A stretch of DNA of 64,000 nucleotides from Lacinutrix sp. WUR7 (GCF_016864015.1 NZ_CP045067.1:2180001-2244000); one strand, 5' to 3'. Positions 9,274 to 18,345 are shown, counted from the stretch's first letter. A program made the numbers and translations. The notes: generated by a model from the sequence alone, not told the origin.

Positions 9274-10332
9274 ATGATAAAAAATGAATATAAAGTGCTT
9301 GGCGTAATGTCTGGAACATCATTAGATGGAATGGATTTAGCTTACATCACTTTTAATTTTGAAAACTCTTGGAAATTTAAAATTGAATGCTGTACAACCA
9401 TTGGTTATACGGAAGAATGGTTACAAACGCTTAAAGGTTTAGTGTCTAATTCTTTAGAAGAATTACAGCAGATTGACATTCATTACACGGCATATTTAGC
9501 AGAAGTAATTAATACTTTTATTGCAGCAAATAATATTGAAAGTATAGATGCTATATGTTCTCATGGACATACCGCATTGCACCAACCCGAGAAGGCTTTA
9601 ACCTATCAAATAGGAAATCTGAAAGAACTGGCTACTTTAACGAATAATAAAGTGGTTTGCGATTTTAGAGAGCAAGACGTAGCTCTTGGAGGTCAAGGTG
9701 CTCCTTTGGTACCTATTGGTGATCAATTATTATTTTCTGAATATGACTATTGTTTAAATCTGGGAGGATTTGCAAATATTTCTTCTTCAGAAAATGAAAA
9801 ACGCATAGCTTATGATATTTGTCCGGTAAACATAGTATTAAATAAATACGCAAATCAATTAGGTGTCCCTTATGATGATAAAGGTAAAATTGCAAAATCT
9901 GGAACCTATTTATTAAATTTAGGAAATGAATTAAGAAATTTGCCATACTATAAACAAAGACCACCAAAATCTTTAGGACTAGAATGGGTTGAAAAAGAAA
10001 TAACTCCAAGATTAGAAGCTTCAAAACGAAAAGAAGCAGATGTACTTCGCACATTTACAGAACATATTGCAAGTGAAATAGCAAAAAATGTTAATATTAG
10101 AAGTACTATTTTAGTAACTGGAGGCGGTACATATAATGACTATCTTTTATCTCGAATTTTATATAACAAGGAAATAAATCTTATTACACCTTCTAAAGAA
10201 ATTATAGAGTTTAAAGAAGCTTTAATTTTTGGGTTTTTAGGAGTTCTAAAAATGAGAGAAGAAATAAATTGTTTAGCAAGTGTAACAGGAGCGAAACAAG
10301 ATCATAGTTCAGGAAAAATTTATCTTCCTTAA
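9274..10332 (+). CDS. anmK: anhydro-N-acetylmuramic acid kinase
   Basis: 352 residues. AnmK opens and phosphorylates 1,6-anhydro-MurNAc to MurNAc-6-phosphate in cell-wall recycling. The family signature GVMSGTSLDGMD is at residues 10-21, CSHGHTALHQP and GQGAPLVPIGD follow, then the sugar-kinase/ASKHA elements NLGGFANIS and LVTGGGTYND, and FKEALIFGFLGVL near the C-terminus. Slightly shorter than the proteobacterial enzyme, as is usual in Bacteroidota. The ATG at 9274 sits 91 bases from the divergent acyl-CoA dehydrogenase start. The following gene is 71 bases away with a possible promoter of its own. Confidence 0.95.
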   Translation: MIKNEYKVLGVMSGTSLDGMDLAYITFNFENSWKFKIECCTTIGYTEEWLQTLKGLVSNSLEELQQIDIHYTAYLAEVINTFIAANNIESIDAICSHGHTALHQPEKALTYQIGNLKELATLTNNKVVCDFREQDVALGGQGAPLVPIGDQLLFSEYDYCLNLGGFANISSSENEKRIAYDICPVNIVLNKYANQLGVPYDDKGKIAKSGTYLLNLGNELRNLPYYKQRPPKSLGLEWVEKEITPRLEASKRKEADVLRTFTEHIASEIAKNVNIRSTILVTGGGTYNDYLLSRILYNKEINLITPSKEIIEFKEALIFGFLGVLKMREEINCLASVTGAKQDHSSGKIYLP

Positions 10333-10370
10333 AAAAAATATAAATATAATATAAAGCACTTTTTGTTTTT

Positions 10371-10378
10371 TATATTTG
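10371..10378 (+). promoter_or_regulatory. possible -7 promoter box before the amino-acid dehydrogenase
   Basis: TATATTTG fits TAnnTTTG and lies 25 bases before the ATG at 10404. No TTG is seen at the right distance upstream, so the promoter is only half-supported. Confidence 0.4.
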
Positions 10379-10403
10379 TTAACACTAACAACGAACCAAA
10401 TTA

Positions 10404-11630
10404 ATGAAAGATTTACTTAGTAAGTACGAAAATAAAGAACCTGAAATTGTATTTAATTGGAAAGATGCGGAAACAGATGCAGAGGGTTGGACAGTCATAA
10501 ACTCACTTCGTGGAGGTGCTGCAGGAGGAGGAACCAGAATGCGTAAAGGGCTGGATATGAATGAGGTTTTGTCTCTTGCAAAAACTATGGAAGTTAAATT
10601 TACCGTTTCTGGACCAGCAATTGGTGGTGCAAAATCAGGTATTAATTTCGATCCAAGTGACCCAAGAAAAAAAGGCGTTTTAGAACGTTGGTATCGCGCA
10701 GTTTCGCCTTTACTTAAAAGTTATTATGGCACAGGAGGCGATTTAAACGTGGACGAAATACATGAAGTAATTCCAATTACGGAAGAAAGTGGTGTTTGGC
10801 ATCCGCAAGAAGGTGTCTTTAACGGGCACTTTAAACCAACGGAAGCAGATAAAATTAATAGAATTGGACAGTTACGTCAAGGTGTAATTAAAGTGATTGA
10901 AAATCCGAATTTTTCGCCAAACGTGTCTAGAAAATATACCATTGCAGATATGATTACTGGTTTTGGTGTTGCCGAAGCTGTTAAACAATATTATGCTATT
11001 TATGGAGGAACTGTTGTCGGTAAAAAAGCTATCGTTCAAGGTTTTGGTAACGTAGGTTCTGCAGCAGCATTTTACCTTTCACAAATGGGAGCAAAAGTTG
11101 TTGGTATAATAGATCGTGCTGGTGGATTAATAAAAGAAGATGGTTTTTCTTTTGAAGAAATCACTGAATTGTTTTTAAATAAAGATGGAAACACATTAGT
11201 TTCAGATAAGCTTATTCCTTTTGAAGAAATAAATGATAAAATCTGGTCGCTAGAAACACAAATATTTGCACCTTGTGCAGCTTCTAGACTAATTACACAA
11301 GATCAAATAGATCAAATGATAAACACTGGATTAGAGGTTATTTCTTGTGGTGCAAATGTACCTTTTGCAGATAAAGAAATCTTTTTTGGTTCTATTATGG
11401 AACATACCGATAATCGCGTTAGTCTTATTCCAGATTTTATATCGAATTGTGGTATGGCAAGGGTTTTTGCTTACTTTATGGAACGTAAAGTGCAAATGAC
11501 TGATGAAGCTATATTTAATGATACTTCAGAAATCATCAAAAAAGCAATTCAAAATGTACACAATAAAAACCAATCAAAAACAGGAATTAGTGCAACCGCT
11601 TTCGAAATTGCATTAAGCCAACTTATATAA
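10404..11630 (+). CDS. Glu/Leu/Phe/Val dehydrogenase family protein
   Basis: 408 residues. NAD(P)-dependent oxidative deamination of an amino acid (probably Leu/Val or Glu) to its 2-oxo acid. The N-terminal domain has SLRGGAAGGGTRMRKGLD and the catalytic lysine K77 in GPAIGGAKSGI. TGGDLNVDE follows. The Rossmann part starts near residue 205 with VVGKKAIVQGFGNVGSAAA, and APCAASRLIT and VISCGANVPF form the later cofactor-domain motifs. The Bacteroidota branch is usually annotated only at family level and specificity cannot be read off. The nhaD gene starts nine bases after the stop, so the two are likely co-transcribed. Confidence 0.9.
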   Translation: MKDLLSKYENKEPEIVFNWKDAETDAEGWTVINSLRGGAAGGGTRMRKGLDMNEVLSLAKTMEVKFTVSGPAIGGAKSGINFDPSDPRKKGVLERWYRAVSPLLKSYYGTGGDLNVDEIHEVIPITEESGVWHPQEGVFNGHFKPTEADKINRIGQLRQGVIKVIENPNFSPNVSRKYTIADMITGFGVAEAVKQYYAIYGGTVVGKKAIVQGFGNVGSAAAFYLSQMGAKVVGIIDRAGGLIKEDGFSFEEITELFLNKDGNTLVSDKLIPFEEINDKIWSLETQIFAPCAASRLITQDQIDQMINTGLEVISCGANVPFADKEIFFGSIMEHTDNRVSLIPDFISNCGMARVFAYFMERKVQMTDEAIFNDTSEIIKKAIQNVHNKNQSKTGISATAFEIALSQLI

Positions 11631-11639
11631 CACAATTTT

Positions 11640-13049
11640 ATGGAAACAGTAATTATTTTAGTATTTGTATTAGGCTATTTAGCGATTACATTAGAACATA
11701 GCATTAAAATAGATAAGCTTATTCCTGCATTAGTCATGATGGCTATTAGTTGGGCTTTAATTTCTTTAGGAATCGATAGTTTTCCACAATGGTTTGACTC
11801 TGCAAAACATAGTTTATTAGATAACTTTGGATTGCTTGGCCATGAAGAAAAAATGCACATGATGGAAGAAACACTGTTGCACCATTTAGGTAAAACAGCA
11901 GAAATTTTAGTGTTCCTTTTAGGAGCAATGACCATTGTAGAAATTATAGATTATTTTGATGGATTCTCAACTATTAAAAGCTTTATTAAAACAAAAAAGA
12001 AATCTAAAATATTATGGATTTTCGCTTTTCTTGCTTTTGTACTTTCTGCAATTATAGATAACCTAACGGCAACCATCGTTTTAATTTCTATTCTTCAAAA
12101 AATAGTAAAAGATAGAGATGTTCGTATTTGGTATGCAGGTTTAATTATTATCGCGGCAAATGCTGGTGGCGCATGGTCTCCAATTGGTGATGTTACAACA
12201 ACCATGCTTTGGATTGGTAAAAAAGTGACTACCGGACATTTAATAGGTTACTTATTTATTCCATCCTTATTATGTATGTTAGTTCCTACTTTTATAGCTT
12301 CGTTTTTACCTGCTTTCAAAGGGAATTTAGAAACGGTAGAAGAAGATTCAGGGAAACCTAAAAGTAAGTATAGTGCAACTATGTTATACCTTGGTTTAGC
12401 AGGAATTGTTTCTGTACCAGTTTTTAAAACCGTGACGCATTTACCTCCTTATGTTGGTATGATGTTGGCTTTAGGTATTGTTGCCATTTTTGCCGAAATC
12501 TATAGTAATTCTAAGTTTAGTTTAACAGAATATGATGCTGAAGAAAGTGATGCAAACGCACACCATAGTCCAGTACATCATTCATTATCTAAAATAGAAA
12601 TGCCAAGTATTTTATTCTTTTTAGGAATTTTAATGGCTGTTGCAGCTTTAGAATCTTTAGGTATATTATTTGGTTTTGCAGAATCTTTACAAGACTCTAT
12701 GCCTATGTTAGGAACGGAATTGCATTACGCGTATGAACCAAATGGAGGTGTTTCAGATTTAGTAGTATTATTACTAGGTGTAGGTTCTGCGGTTATTGAT
12801 AATGTACCTTTAGTAGCAGCAAGTTTAGGTATGTTTCATGAACCTATAGATAATGAACTTTGGCACTTTATTGCATATTCTGCAGGAACAGGTGGTAGTA
12901 TGTTAATTATCGGTTCTGCAGCTGGAGTAGTTGCAATGGGAATGGAAAAAATAGATTTCTTTTGGTATGTGAAAAAAATATCTTGGTTGGCATTAATTGG
13001 TTTCCTTGTTGGAGCTGCCGCATTTATGGTTACAAGAACTTTATTTTAA
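11640..13049 (+). CDS. nhaD: sodium:proton antiporter NhaD
   Basis: 469 residues, an inner-membrane protein of about a dozen hydrophobic segments. NhaD exchanges Na+ (and Li+) for H+, which fits a marine host. Family signatures visible: AIIDNLTATIVLISIL, ANAGGAWSPIGDVTTTMLW, GSAVIDNVPLVAASLGM and GTGGSMLIIGSAAGVVAMG; the paired Asp-Asn (IDN) motifs in pseudo-symmetric halves are typical of the ion-transporter superfamily. A His/Glu-rich hydrophilic loop around residues 295-320 separates the halves. It follows the amino-acid dehydrogenase by nine bases. Confidence 0.93.
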   Translation: METVIILVFVLGYLAITLEHSIKIDKLIPALVMMAISWALISLGIDSFPQWFDSAKHSLLDNFGLLGHEEKMHMMEETLLHHLGKTAEILVFLLGAMTIVEIIDYFDGFSTIKSFIKTKKKSKILWIFAFLAFVLSAIIDNLTATIVLISILQKIVKDRDVRIWYAGLIIIAANAGGAWSPIGDVTTTMLWIGKKVTTGHLIGYLFIPSLLCMLVPTFIASFLPAFKGNLETVEEDSGKPKSKYSATMLYLGLAGIVSVPVFKTVTHLPPYVGMMLALGIVAIFAEIYSNSKFSLTEYDAEESDANAHHSPVHHSLSKIEMPSILFFLGILMAVAALESLGILFGFAESLQDSMPMLGTELHYAYEPNGGVSDLVVLLLGVGSAVIDNVPLVAASLGMFHEPIDNELWHFIAYSAGTGGSMLIIGSAAGVVAMGMEKIDFFWYVKKISWLALIGFLVGAAAFMVTRTLF

Positions 13050-13099
13050 TCAAAAGATAATTCTCGAGTTTTTTATTCGAGGATTCCATTAAAACTGTC

Positions 13100-13119
13100 A
13101 TTCTCGCGAAAGCAGGAAT
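13100..13119 (+). repeat. dispersed palindromic repeat, copy a
   Basis: ATTCTCGCGAAAGCAGGAAT, preceded by GTC and followed by CT, is a slightly degenerate copy of the ATTTCCGC-GAAR-GCGGAAAT palindromes found at 35084, 35418 (inverted), 37285 and 39396. Confidence 0.7.
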
Positions 13120-13120
13120 C

Positions 13121-13154
13121 TATAATAAAGATTCTTTTAAAAATCTTTATTATA
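13121..13154. repeat. perfect 12-bp inverted repeat upstream of exbB
   Basis: TATAATAAAGAT, a ten-base loop, ATCTTTATTATA. The stem is perfect but AT-only and lacks a T-run, so it could be a weak terminator for nhaD or a regulatory hairpin. It touches repeat copy a, and the two may form one element. Confidence 0.5.
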
Positions 13155-13202
13155 CTTAAGTAAAAATATCAACGTTAATACATTAGTCAAAACAATTTTT
13201 TT

Positions 13203-13904
13203 ATGTTAAATACAATATTACAAGATGCACAAGAAGGTGCAGAATTATTAGTAGATGGAGAATCTGCTAAAAAAACACTTTCCATAATAGAACTTATATC
13301 TAGTGGTGGTACAGCAGGAATAGTAATTATTGCCTTGCTTTTTGTACTACTTATCGTTGCTATCTATATTTATTTTGAAAGATTATTTGCCATAAAAGCG
13401 GCGTCACAAGTAGATGCAAATTTTATGAATCAAATTAAAGACCATGTTTCTAATGGTAAAGTGGATGCAGCACAAATGTTATGTGTACAACAAAACTCTC
13501 CCGTTTCTAGGTTAATAGGAAAAGGAATAAGTAGAATTGGGAAACCGTTGGAAGATATAAATACAGCTATTGAAAACGCAGGAAGATTAGAGATTTACGG
13601 ACTAGAAAAAAACGTAAGTGTATTAGCTACTATTTCTGGAGCAGCACCAATGATTGGTTTTCTTGGTACTGTAATAGGTATGATACTTTCTATTTTCGAA
13701 ATAGCAAATTCCGGAGGTTCTATAGATATTAAAACACTAGCGGATGGTTTATACACCGCAATGACAACTACAGTTGGAGGACTAATTGTTGGAATTATAG
13801 CCTATGTAGCATATAATCATTTAGTGGTGAAAACAGATAAAGTAGTGTATCAAATGGAAGCTAATTCTTTAGAGTTTCTTGATCACTTAAACGAGCCAGT
13901 ATAA
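13203..13904 (+). CDS. exbB: MotA/TolQ/ExbB proton channel protein
   Basis: 233 residues. ExbB forms the pentameric proton channel that energises TonB for uptake through outer-membrane receptors. Three membrane segments are visible: about residues 30-55 (GGTAGIVIIALLFVLLIVAIYIY), 142-162 (ISGAAPMIGFLGTVIGM) and 185-205 (TTTVGGLIVGIIAYVAY). The conserved MotA/ExbB core GFLGTVIGM...LADGLYTAMTTTVGGL is intact. The next gene is exbD (89 bases on), then two TonB-like genes: a full energy-transduction set. Confidence 0.93.
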   Translation: MLNTILQDAQEGAELLVDGESAKKTLSIIELISSGGTAGIVIIALLFVLLIVAIYIYFERLFAIKAASQVDANFMNQIKDHVSNGKVDAAQMLCVQQNSPVSRLIGKGISRIGKPLEDINTAIENAGRLEIYGLEKNVSVLATISGAAPMIGFLGTVIGMILSIFEIANSGGSIDIKTLADGLYTAMTTTVGGLIVGIIAYVAYNHLVVKTDKVVYQMEANSLEFLDHLNEPV

Positions 13905-13993
13905 AATATTTTCGCGGTTTATTGGAATGGAAAAGTTCTATAAGTCGATGAATAAATTAGTATTAAATTTTTTAATCCTTTCAATAAATACAT

Positions 13994-14386
13994 ATGAATT
14001 TAAGAGGAAGAAATAAAGTAACACCAGAGTTTAATATGTCTTCTATGACAGACATCGTATTTCTGTTGCTCATATTTTTTATGATTGCATCTACATTGGT
14101 TTCGGCGGAAGCTATAGATTTATTATTACCAAAATCTAGTAGTAAAACTACCCAAACTAAAAACGTATCTGTTAGTGTAGATAAAGATGTAAATTATTAT
14201 GTAGATATGAAAAAAGTATCTAAAGAAAATTTAGAAGCAGAAGTTTTAGCAAAAGTAGGAGATACAGATTCGCCATCTATTACCATTCGTTCAGATCAAG
14301 ATGTTGAAATGAAAAACGTGGTCTTTATAATGGACATTGCTAATAGAAATAAAATTAAGTCTACACTTGCAGTAAAATCACAATAA
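13994..14386 (+). CDS. exbD: biopolymer transporter ExbD
   Basis: 130 residues. One membrane segment near residues 18-38 with the conserved proton-carrying Asp in MSSMTDIVFLLLIFFMIAS, then a small periplasmic domain (TIRSDQDVEMKNVVFIMDIANRNKI) as in the ExbD/TolR family. It partners ExbB in the channel. The ATG at 13994 places a short basic cytoplasmic tail (NLRGRNKVTPEF) before the membrane helix, which is normal for ExbD. It is 60 bases before the first TonB-like gene. Confidence 0.93.
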   Translation: MNLRGRNKVTPEFNMSSMTDIVFLLLIFFMIASTLVSAEAIDLLLPKSSSKTTQTKNVSVSVDKDVNYYVDMKKVSKENLEAEVLAKVGDTDSPSITIRSDQDVEMKNVVFIMDIANRNKIKSTLAVKSQ

Positions 14387-14446
14387 TCTATTCGTGTAAT
14401 TTGGCATACAGATTGCAATTGTAAGTGTAACAACGATTATAAGTAT

Positions 14447-15715
14447 ATGAAATATTTCACAACCAAACATGAGAAGAATTCTGCGAAAATTACAACATTA
14501 ATAATGTTGATTTTTGTTTTGTTGCTTTTTGTAGTTGGTCAAGAATATCAGGAAGAACCAGAAGAATTTGGCGTAGCAATAAACTTTGGTAGTGCTGCCC
14601 CAGCTGGAGGAAATGTACAGCCTAATAAACCAATAGTAGAAGAAAAATCCCCTGAGGAACCTACAGAAAATGAAATTGATGAAGAAGCAATAGCGGAGGA
14701 AGCTGCAAAAGCCGAAGAGGCAGAGGAAGCAGCGAAAGCAGAAGAAGCAGCTATAGCGGAAGAAGAAGCCAAAGCAGAGGAAGAGAGAATTAATGAAGAG
14801 TTGCTAAAAGAAGAGCAACTAAAAGAAGAAAAAGCAGCAGAAGAAAAAGCGCTTAAAGAAAAAGAAGATGCTAAAAAAGAAGCAGCGGAAGCAGAAAAAA
14901 TATTAAAAGAGGAAGCAGAAGAAGCAGCGCGTTTAAAAACAGAAAAAGAAGCAAAACAAAAAGAAATAGCCGATGCCAAAGCAAAAGCGGCAAAAGCGGC
15001 AAAGGAAGCAAAAGAAGCTAAAGATGCAAAGGAGGCTAAAGAAGCCAAAGATGCAAAAGATAAAGCAGCAGCTAAAGCAAAAGCGGAAGCAGCAGAAAAA
15101 TTAAAAAAAGAAAACGAAGCGAAAGCCAAAGCAGCAGCAGACGCAAAAGCAGCGGCGGCAAAAGCAAAAGCAGCTTCAGATGCTAAAGCAGCGGCGGCTA
15201 AAGCAAAAGCAGCTTCAGATGCTAAAGCGGCAGCACAGGCAAAAGCCAATGCGGAAGCAAAAGCTAGGGCCGCGGCAAAAGCAGCAGCGGATGCCAAAGC
15301 GGCTGGAGAAGCTAAAGCAGCAGCAGATGCGGCAGCTAAAGCCAAAGCAAATGCTGGAGGAGGTGAAACTTCCTTTGCATTGATTGAGAATGTACCAATT
15401 TATCCGGGTTGTGAAGGCGGAACTAATGCGACTAGAAAACAATGTATGAGTGATAAAATAAAAGAGTTTATCATGAATAATTTTGATACGGACTTAGCTG
15501 CAGATTTAACTGGGGTTCAAAAAATCAATATCTCATTTAAAATTAATACTTCAGGTAATGTGGTAAGTATCGGTGCAAGAGCTGCAGATCCTAAATTAGA
15601 AGCAGAAGCAAAACGAGTGACTAGATTGCTTCCTAAAATGAAACCAGGTATGCAACAAGGTAGTCCAGTAACAGTTTCCTATGGCTTGCCAATTAGAATT
15701 AAATTAAAAGAATAA
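14447..15715 (+). CDS. TonB-like energy transducer with very long Ala/Lys/Glu linker
   Basis: 422 residues. A short cytoplasmic stretch (MKYFTTKHEKNSAK), one membrane helix at about 15-35, then residues 75-305 are almost only Ala, Lys, Glu, Asp: a very long helical or coiled linker that spans the periplasm. The C-terminal 110 residues form a TonB-type domain: IENVPIYPGCEG, KEFIMNNFDTDLA, KINISFKINTSGNVVSI, VTVSYGLPIRIKL. PIYPGCEG-type TonB tails are typical of Bacteroidota. The N-terminal 60 residues closely match the next gene, so the two are paralogues. The linker DNA is internally repetitive (GCAAAAGC-type units), and an open frame on the other strand (14548-15345) is only its shadow. Confidence 0.88.
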   Translation: MKYFTTKHEKNSAKITTLIMLIFVLLLFVVGQEYQEEPEEFGVAINFGSAAPAGGNVQPNKPIVEEKSPEEPTENEIDEEAIAEEAAKAEEAEEAAKAEEAAIAEEEAKAEEERINEELLKEEQLKEEKAAEEKALKEKEDAKKEAAEAEKILKEEAEEAARLKTEKEAKQKEIADAKAKAAKAAKEAKEAKDAKEAKEAKDAKDKAAAKAKAEAAEKLKKENEAKAKAAADAKAAAAKAKAASDAKAAAAKAKAASDAKAAAQAKANAEAKARAAAKAAADAKAAGEAKAAADAAAKAKANAGGGETSFALIENVPIYPGCEGGTNATRKQCMSDKIKEFIMNNFDTDLAADLTGVQKINISFKINTSGNVVSIGARAADPKLEAEAKRVTRLLPKMKPGMQQGSPVTVSYGLPIRIKLKE

Positions 15716-15749
15716 CTTGTTTTCTTCGTAGTACAAGAATAAAATTTAA

Positions 15750-16598
15750 ATGAAATACTTTAACACCAAACACGAAAAAGATTCGGCAAAAATAACAACG
15801 CTTGTAGCGTTAATCGTGTTATTGCTCATTTTTGTGGTAGGTCCAAAATATATGGATCCTCCAGAAGAGTATGGTGTTGCTGTAAATTTTGGTACTACAG
15901 ATTTTGGAAGTGGTAATGTACAACCTACAAAACCAATAAAATCGGAAGATTTAAATATTGATCGACCAGCAGAAGTAGTGCCAACTGAAGCAGAACCTAC
16001 AAAAGCTACAGAAGCTACAGAAGAAGTTTTAACCCAAGAAACCGAAGAAGCTATTGCCATACAAAAACAAAAAGACGCAGTAAAAAAAGCTAAAGCTATT
16101 GCAGATGCTAAAGCAAAAGCCGAAGCAGATAGAATTGCAAAAGAAAAAAGGGAGCAAGAAGAGAAAAAGAAAAAGTTAGATGCTCTAATTGGTGGAGTTA
16201 GTAACTCCGAAGGAAGTGAAACCGGAGGTGAAGGTGATGATGACAAAGCAGGAGACAAAGGACAATTAAATGGCGATCCGTATGCGCCAAGCTATTTTGG
16301 AAACACAGGATCTGGAAATGGAGGAGTAGGTTATGGCCTAAACGGAAGAGGGAAACCTTCTAAACAAGTATTTAAACAAGACTGTAATGAGTCTGGAATG
16401 GTCATTGTGAAAATAGTAGTAAACAGAAGTGGTAATGTAGTGGAAGCAGAAGCAGGAGTAAAAGGAACCACAAATACAGCAGATTGTTTGCTAGAACCAG
16501 CAAAAAAAATCGCCTTATCTCATAAATGGCGAGCAGACAATAAAGCACCGGCAAAACAAGTAGGTTTTGTAAAAGTTAACTTCAATTTAGGGCAATAA
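15750..16598 (+). CDS. second TonB-like energy transducer
   Basis: 282 residues. The N-terminus (MKYFNTKHEKDSAK, membrane helix to about residue 33, then PPEEYGVAVNFGTTDFGSGNVQPTKPI) copies the layout of the preceding gene almost residue for residue. The linker is much shorter (about 90-145, Lys/Glu-rich) and is followed by a Gly-rich stretch. The C-terminal part is a different TonB/TolA-like domain: SKQVFKQDCNESGMVIVKIVVNRSGNV and LSHKWRADNKAPAKQVGFVKVNFNL. Probably a duplicated transducer that serves other receptors. The folC ATG begins one base after its stop codon, so translation is likely coupled. Confidence 0.86.
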   Translation: MKYFNTKHEKDSAKITTLVALIVLLLIFVVGPKYMDPPEEYGVAVNFGTTDFGSGNVQPTKPIKSEDLNIDRPAEVVPTEAEPTKATEATEEVLTQETEEAIAIQKQKDAVKKAKAIADAKAKAEADRIAKEKREQEEKKKKLDALIGGVSNSEGSETGGEGDDDKAGDKGQLNGDPYAPSYFGNTGSGNGGVGYGLNGRGKPSKQVFKQDCNESGMVIVKIVVNRSGNVVEAEAGVKGTTNTADCLLEPAKKIALSHKWRADNKAPAKQVGFVKVNFNLGQ

Positions 16599-16599
16599 A

Positions 16600-17817
16600 A
16601 TGACATATCAAGATACTGTAAATTGGATGTTTTCCCAACTACCAATGTATCAACAACAAGGTAAAACCGCATTTAAAGTAGATTTAAGTAATACGGTAAT
16701 CCTTGCAAAACATTTAAAGAATCCAGAAACTAAAATTAAAACCATTCATGTTGCTGGAACTAACGGAAAAGGTTCTACAAGTCACATGTTAGCCTCTATA
16801 TTACAAGAAGCTGGTTATACGGTTGGATTATACACTTCGCCGCATTTAAAAGATTTTAGAGAGCGTATTAAGATTAATGGTAAAGAAGTCAGCAAACAGT
16901 TTGTAATTGGTTTTATTAAACGAAACAAAACATTTTTTGAAAAGCATTCCCTTTCCTTTTTTGAAATGACCGTTGGCATGGCTTTCGATTATTTTGCAAA
17001 ACAAAAAGTAGATATTGCCATTATAGAAGTTGGTTTAGGCGGACGATTAGATTCTACCAATATTATTACTCCAGAAGTTTCTGTAATTACAAACATAGGA
17101 TTAGATCATACCCAGTTTTTAGGAAATACCTTGCCCGCTATTGCGGAAGAAAAAGGAGGAATCATTAAAAAGAATATTCCTGTTGTTATTGGCGAAACAC
17201 AAGACGAAACTAAAACCGTTTTTAATCGTATTGCAGCGGAAGCTTCTTCCAAAATATATTATGCAGATCAATTAGTTTCTCAAATTTTTAAAAGCGACTT
17301 AAAAGGAAGCTATCAAGAAAAGAACATAAAAACAGTTTTACAGACCATAACCCTATTGCAAAAACAAGGTTGGAAGATTACCAGTAACCATATTAAAGAA
17401 GGATTACTAAAGGTAGTGCAAAACACAGGTTTAAAAGGAAGATGGCAAACCTTGCAAGATGACCCAAAGGTTATTTGTGATACGGCTCATAATAAAGAAG
17501 GACTTGCTTATGTGATGAAACAATTACACGAAGAGGATTGTGATGCACTTCATATTGTTTTTGGAGTGGTAAATGATAAAGATTTGGACTCGATAATTGC
17601 TCTTTTGCCTAAAAAGGCGACTTATTATTTTTGTAAACCAAATATTCCTCGCGGAAAAAATGCGGAAGAGTTGTTCAGCTATTTTAAAGAAAAAAACTAT
17701 GTTGGAAACGTATATAATTCTGTAAATGAAGCATATAAACAAGCTTTAAAATCGGCTGGAAAAGACGATGTTATTTATGTTGGAGGGAGTACTTTTGTAG
17801 TTGCAGAAATTATTTAA
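16600..17817 (+). CDS. folC: bifunctional dihydrofolate/folylpolyglutamate synthase
   Basis: 405 residues. Adds glutamate to dihydropteroate and folates. The Mur-ligase-type P-loop TIHVAGTNGKGSTSHML is at about residues 47-63, followed by GLYTSPHLKDFRERI, EVGLGGRLDSTNII, SVITNIGLDHTQFLGNTL and the C-terminal glutamate-ligase part with CDTAHNKEGL and VFGVVNDKDLDSI. All ATP and folate motifs are intact and the length is usual. It starts one base after the second TonB-like gene. Two tRNA genes with their own promoters follow. Confidence 0.95.
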   Translation: MTYQDTVNWMFSQLPMYQQQGKTAFKVDLSNTVILAKHLKNPETKIKTIHVAGTNGKGSTSHMLASILQEAGYTVGLYTSPHLKDFRERIKINGKEVSKQFVIGFIKRNKTFFEKHSLSFFEMTVGMAFDYFAKQKVDIAIIEVGLGGRLDSTNIITPEVSVITNIGLDHTQFLGNTLPAIAEEKGGIIKKNIPVVIGETQDETKTVFNRIAAEASSKIYYADQLVSQIFKSDLKGSYQEKNIKTVLQTITLLQKQGWKITSNHIKEGLLKVVQNTGLKGRWQTLQDDPKVICDTAHNKEGLAYVMKQLHEEDCDALHIVFGVVNDKDLDSIIALLPKKATYYFCKPNIPRGKNAEELFSYFKEKNYVGNVYNSVNEAYKQALKSAGKDDVIYVGGSTFVVAEII

Positions 17818-17834
17818 AAAAAACTTTAAAAAAG

Positions 17835-17866
17835 TTTTTGAGAATCCAAAAACTAATCTATATTTG
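17835..17866 (+). promoter_or_regulatory. promoter of the first tRNA-Val gene
   Basis: TTTTTG (17835-17840), an 18-base spacer and TATATTTG (17859-17866) match the Bacteroidota consensus exactly. The same promoter precedes the second tRNA copy. Confidence 0.85.
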
Positions 17867-17939
17867 CAATCCCAAACAATAGGGCTTTAGTCAAAAGCGA
17901 TTAAAGATAAGGTTACCGAAACCTTAAAAAAAATATTTC

Positions 17940-18017
17940 GGGCGACTAGCTCAGTTGGTTCAGAGCACTTGGTTTACACCCAAGGGGTCAGGGGTTCGAA
18001 TCCCTTGTCGCCCACCA
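17940..18017 (+). tRNA. tRNA-Val(TAC), copy 1, CCA encoded
   Basis: Starts GGGCGACTAGCTCAGTTGG. The anticodon arm is CTTGG-TTTACAC-CCAAG with anticodon TAC, the T-arm contains GGTTCGAATC, and the acceptor end GTCGCCC pairs with the 5' GGGCGAC. The discriminator A (18014) is followed by CCA in the genome. A leader hairpin AAGGTTACCGAAACCTT lies just upstream and a terminator follows. Confidence 0.96.
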
Positions 18018-18025
18018 AAAATAAA

Positions 18026-18057
18026 AATCCTGATACTTATGTATCGGGATTTTTTGT
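18026..18057 (+). terminator. terminator of tRNA-Val copy 1
   Basis: AATCCTGATAC, loop, GTATCGGGATT and a T-run directly after the tRNA. The stem has one G-T pair. Confidence 0.85.
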
Positions 18058-18183
18058 TTTTATAAAGATTGTATTTAAGTTTTTCTTTTCTCGAAAATAA
18101 ATAGACAGTAAAGCGAAGTAATACTGCCCATTTAATTTAGGTTTACTTTAGTTTTAAAGAATTTAAAATAGGTAATACTGTTG

Positions 18184-18345
18184 CTAGATATCTAAAACTC
18201 CTGATAAATCTATGCCTTCACATTTATGAAGTAATAAGCTGTCGTTTGTAAGTTTTATAAAATTATTTCCTAAATATTTGAAAGACTTGCAATTACATGT
18301 CTTTTCCTTTGTAAAGAGATTTTTACCTATTAGATAGTCATTCTT
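18184..18345 (-). pseudogene. possible gene remnant between the two tRNA copies
   Basis: The minus strand stays open for more than 50 codons, ending in a stop at 18184-18186. The reading (for example NDYLIGKNLFTKEKTC, then LTNDSLLLHKCEGIDLSGVLDI) looks more protein-like than chance AT-rich sequence. There is no start codon or plausible upstream region, and the frame runs on into the promoter of tRNA copy 2. It may be the tail of a gene cut off when the tRNA cassette was duplicated, or chance. Confidence 0.25.

Noticed and set aside
14548-15345. 265-codon Ala/Ser/Phe-rich frame on the minus strand
   Set aside because: It is the shadow of the GCA/AAA/GAA repeat linker of the TonB-like gene; low-complexity complement, no start context.
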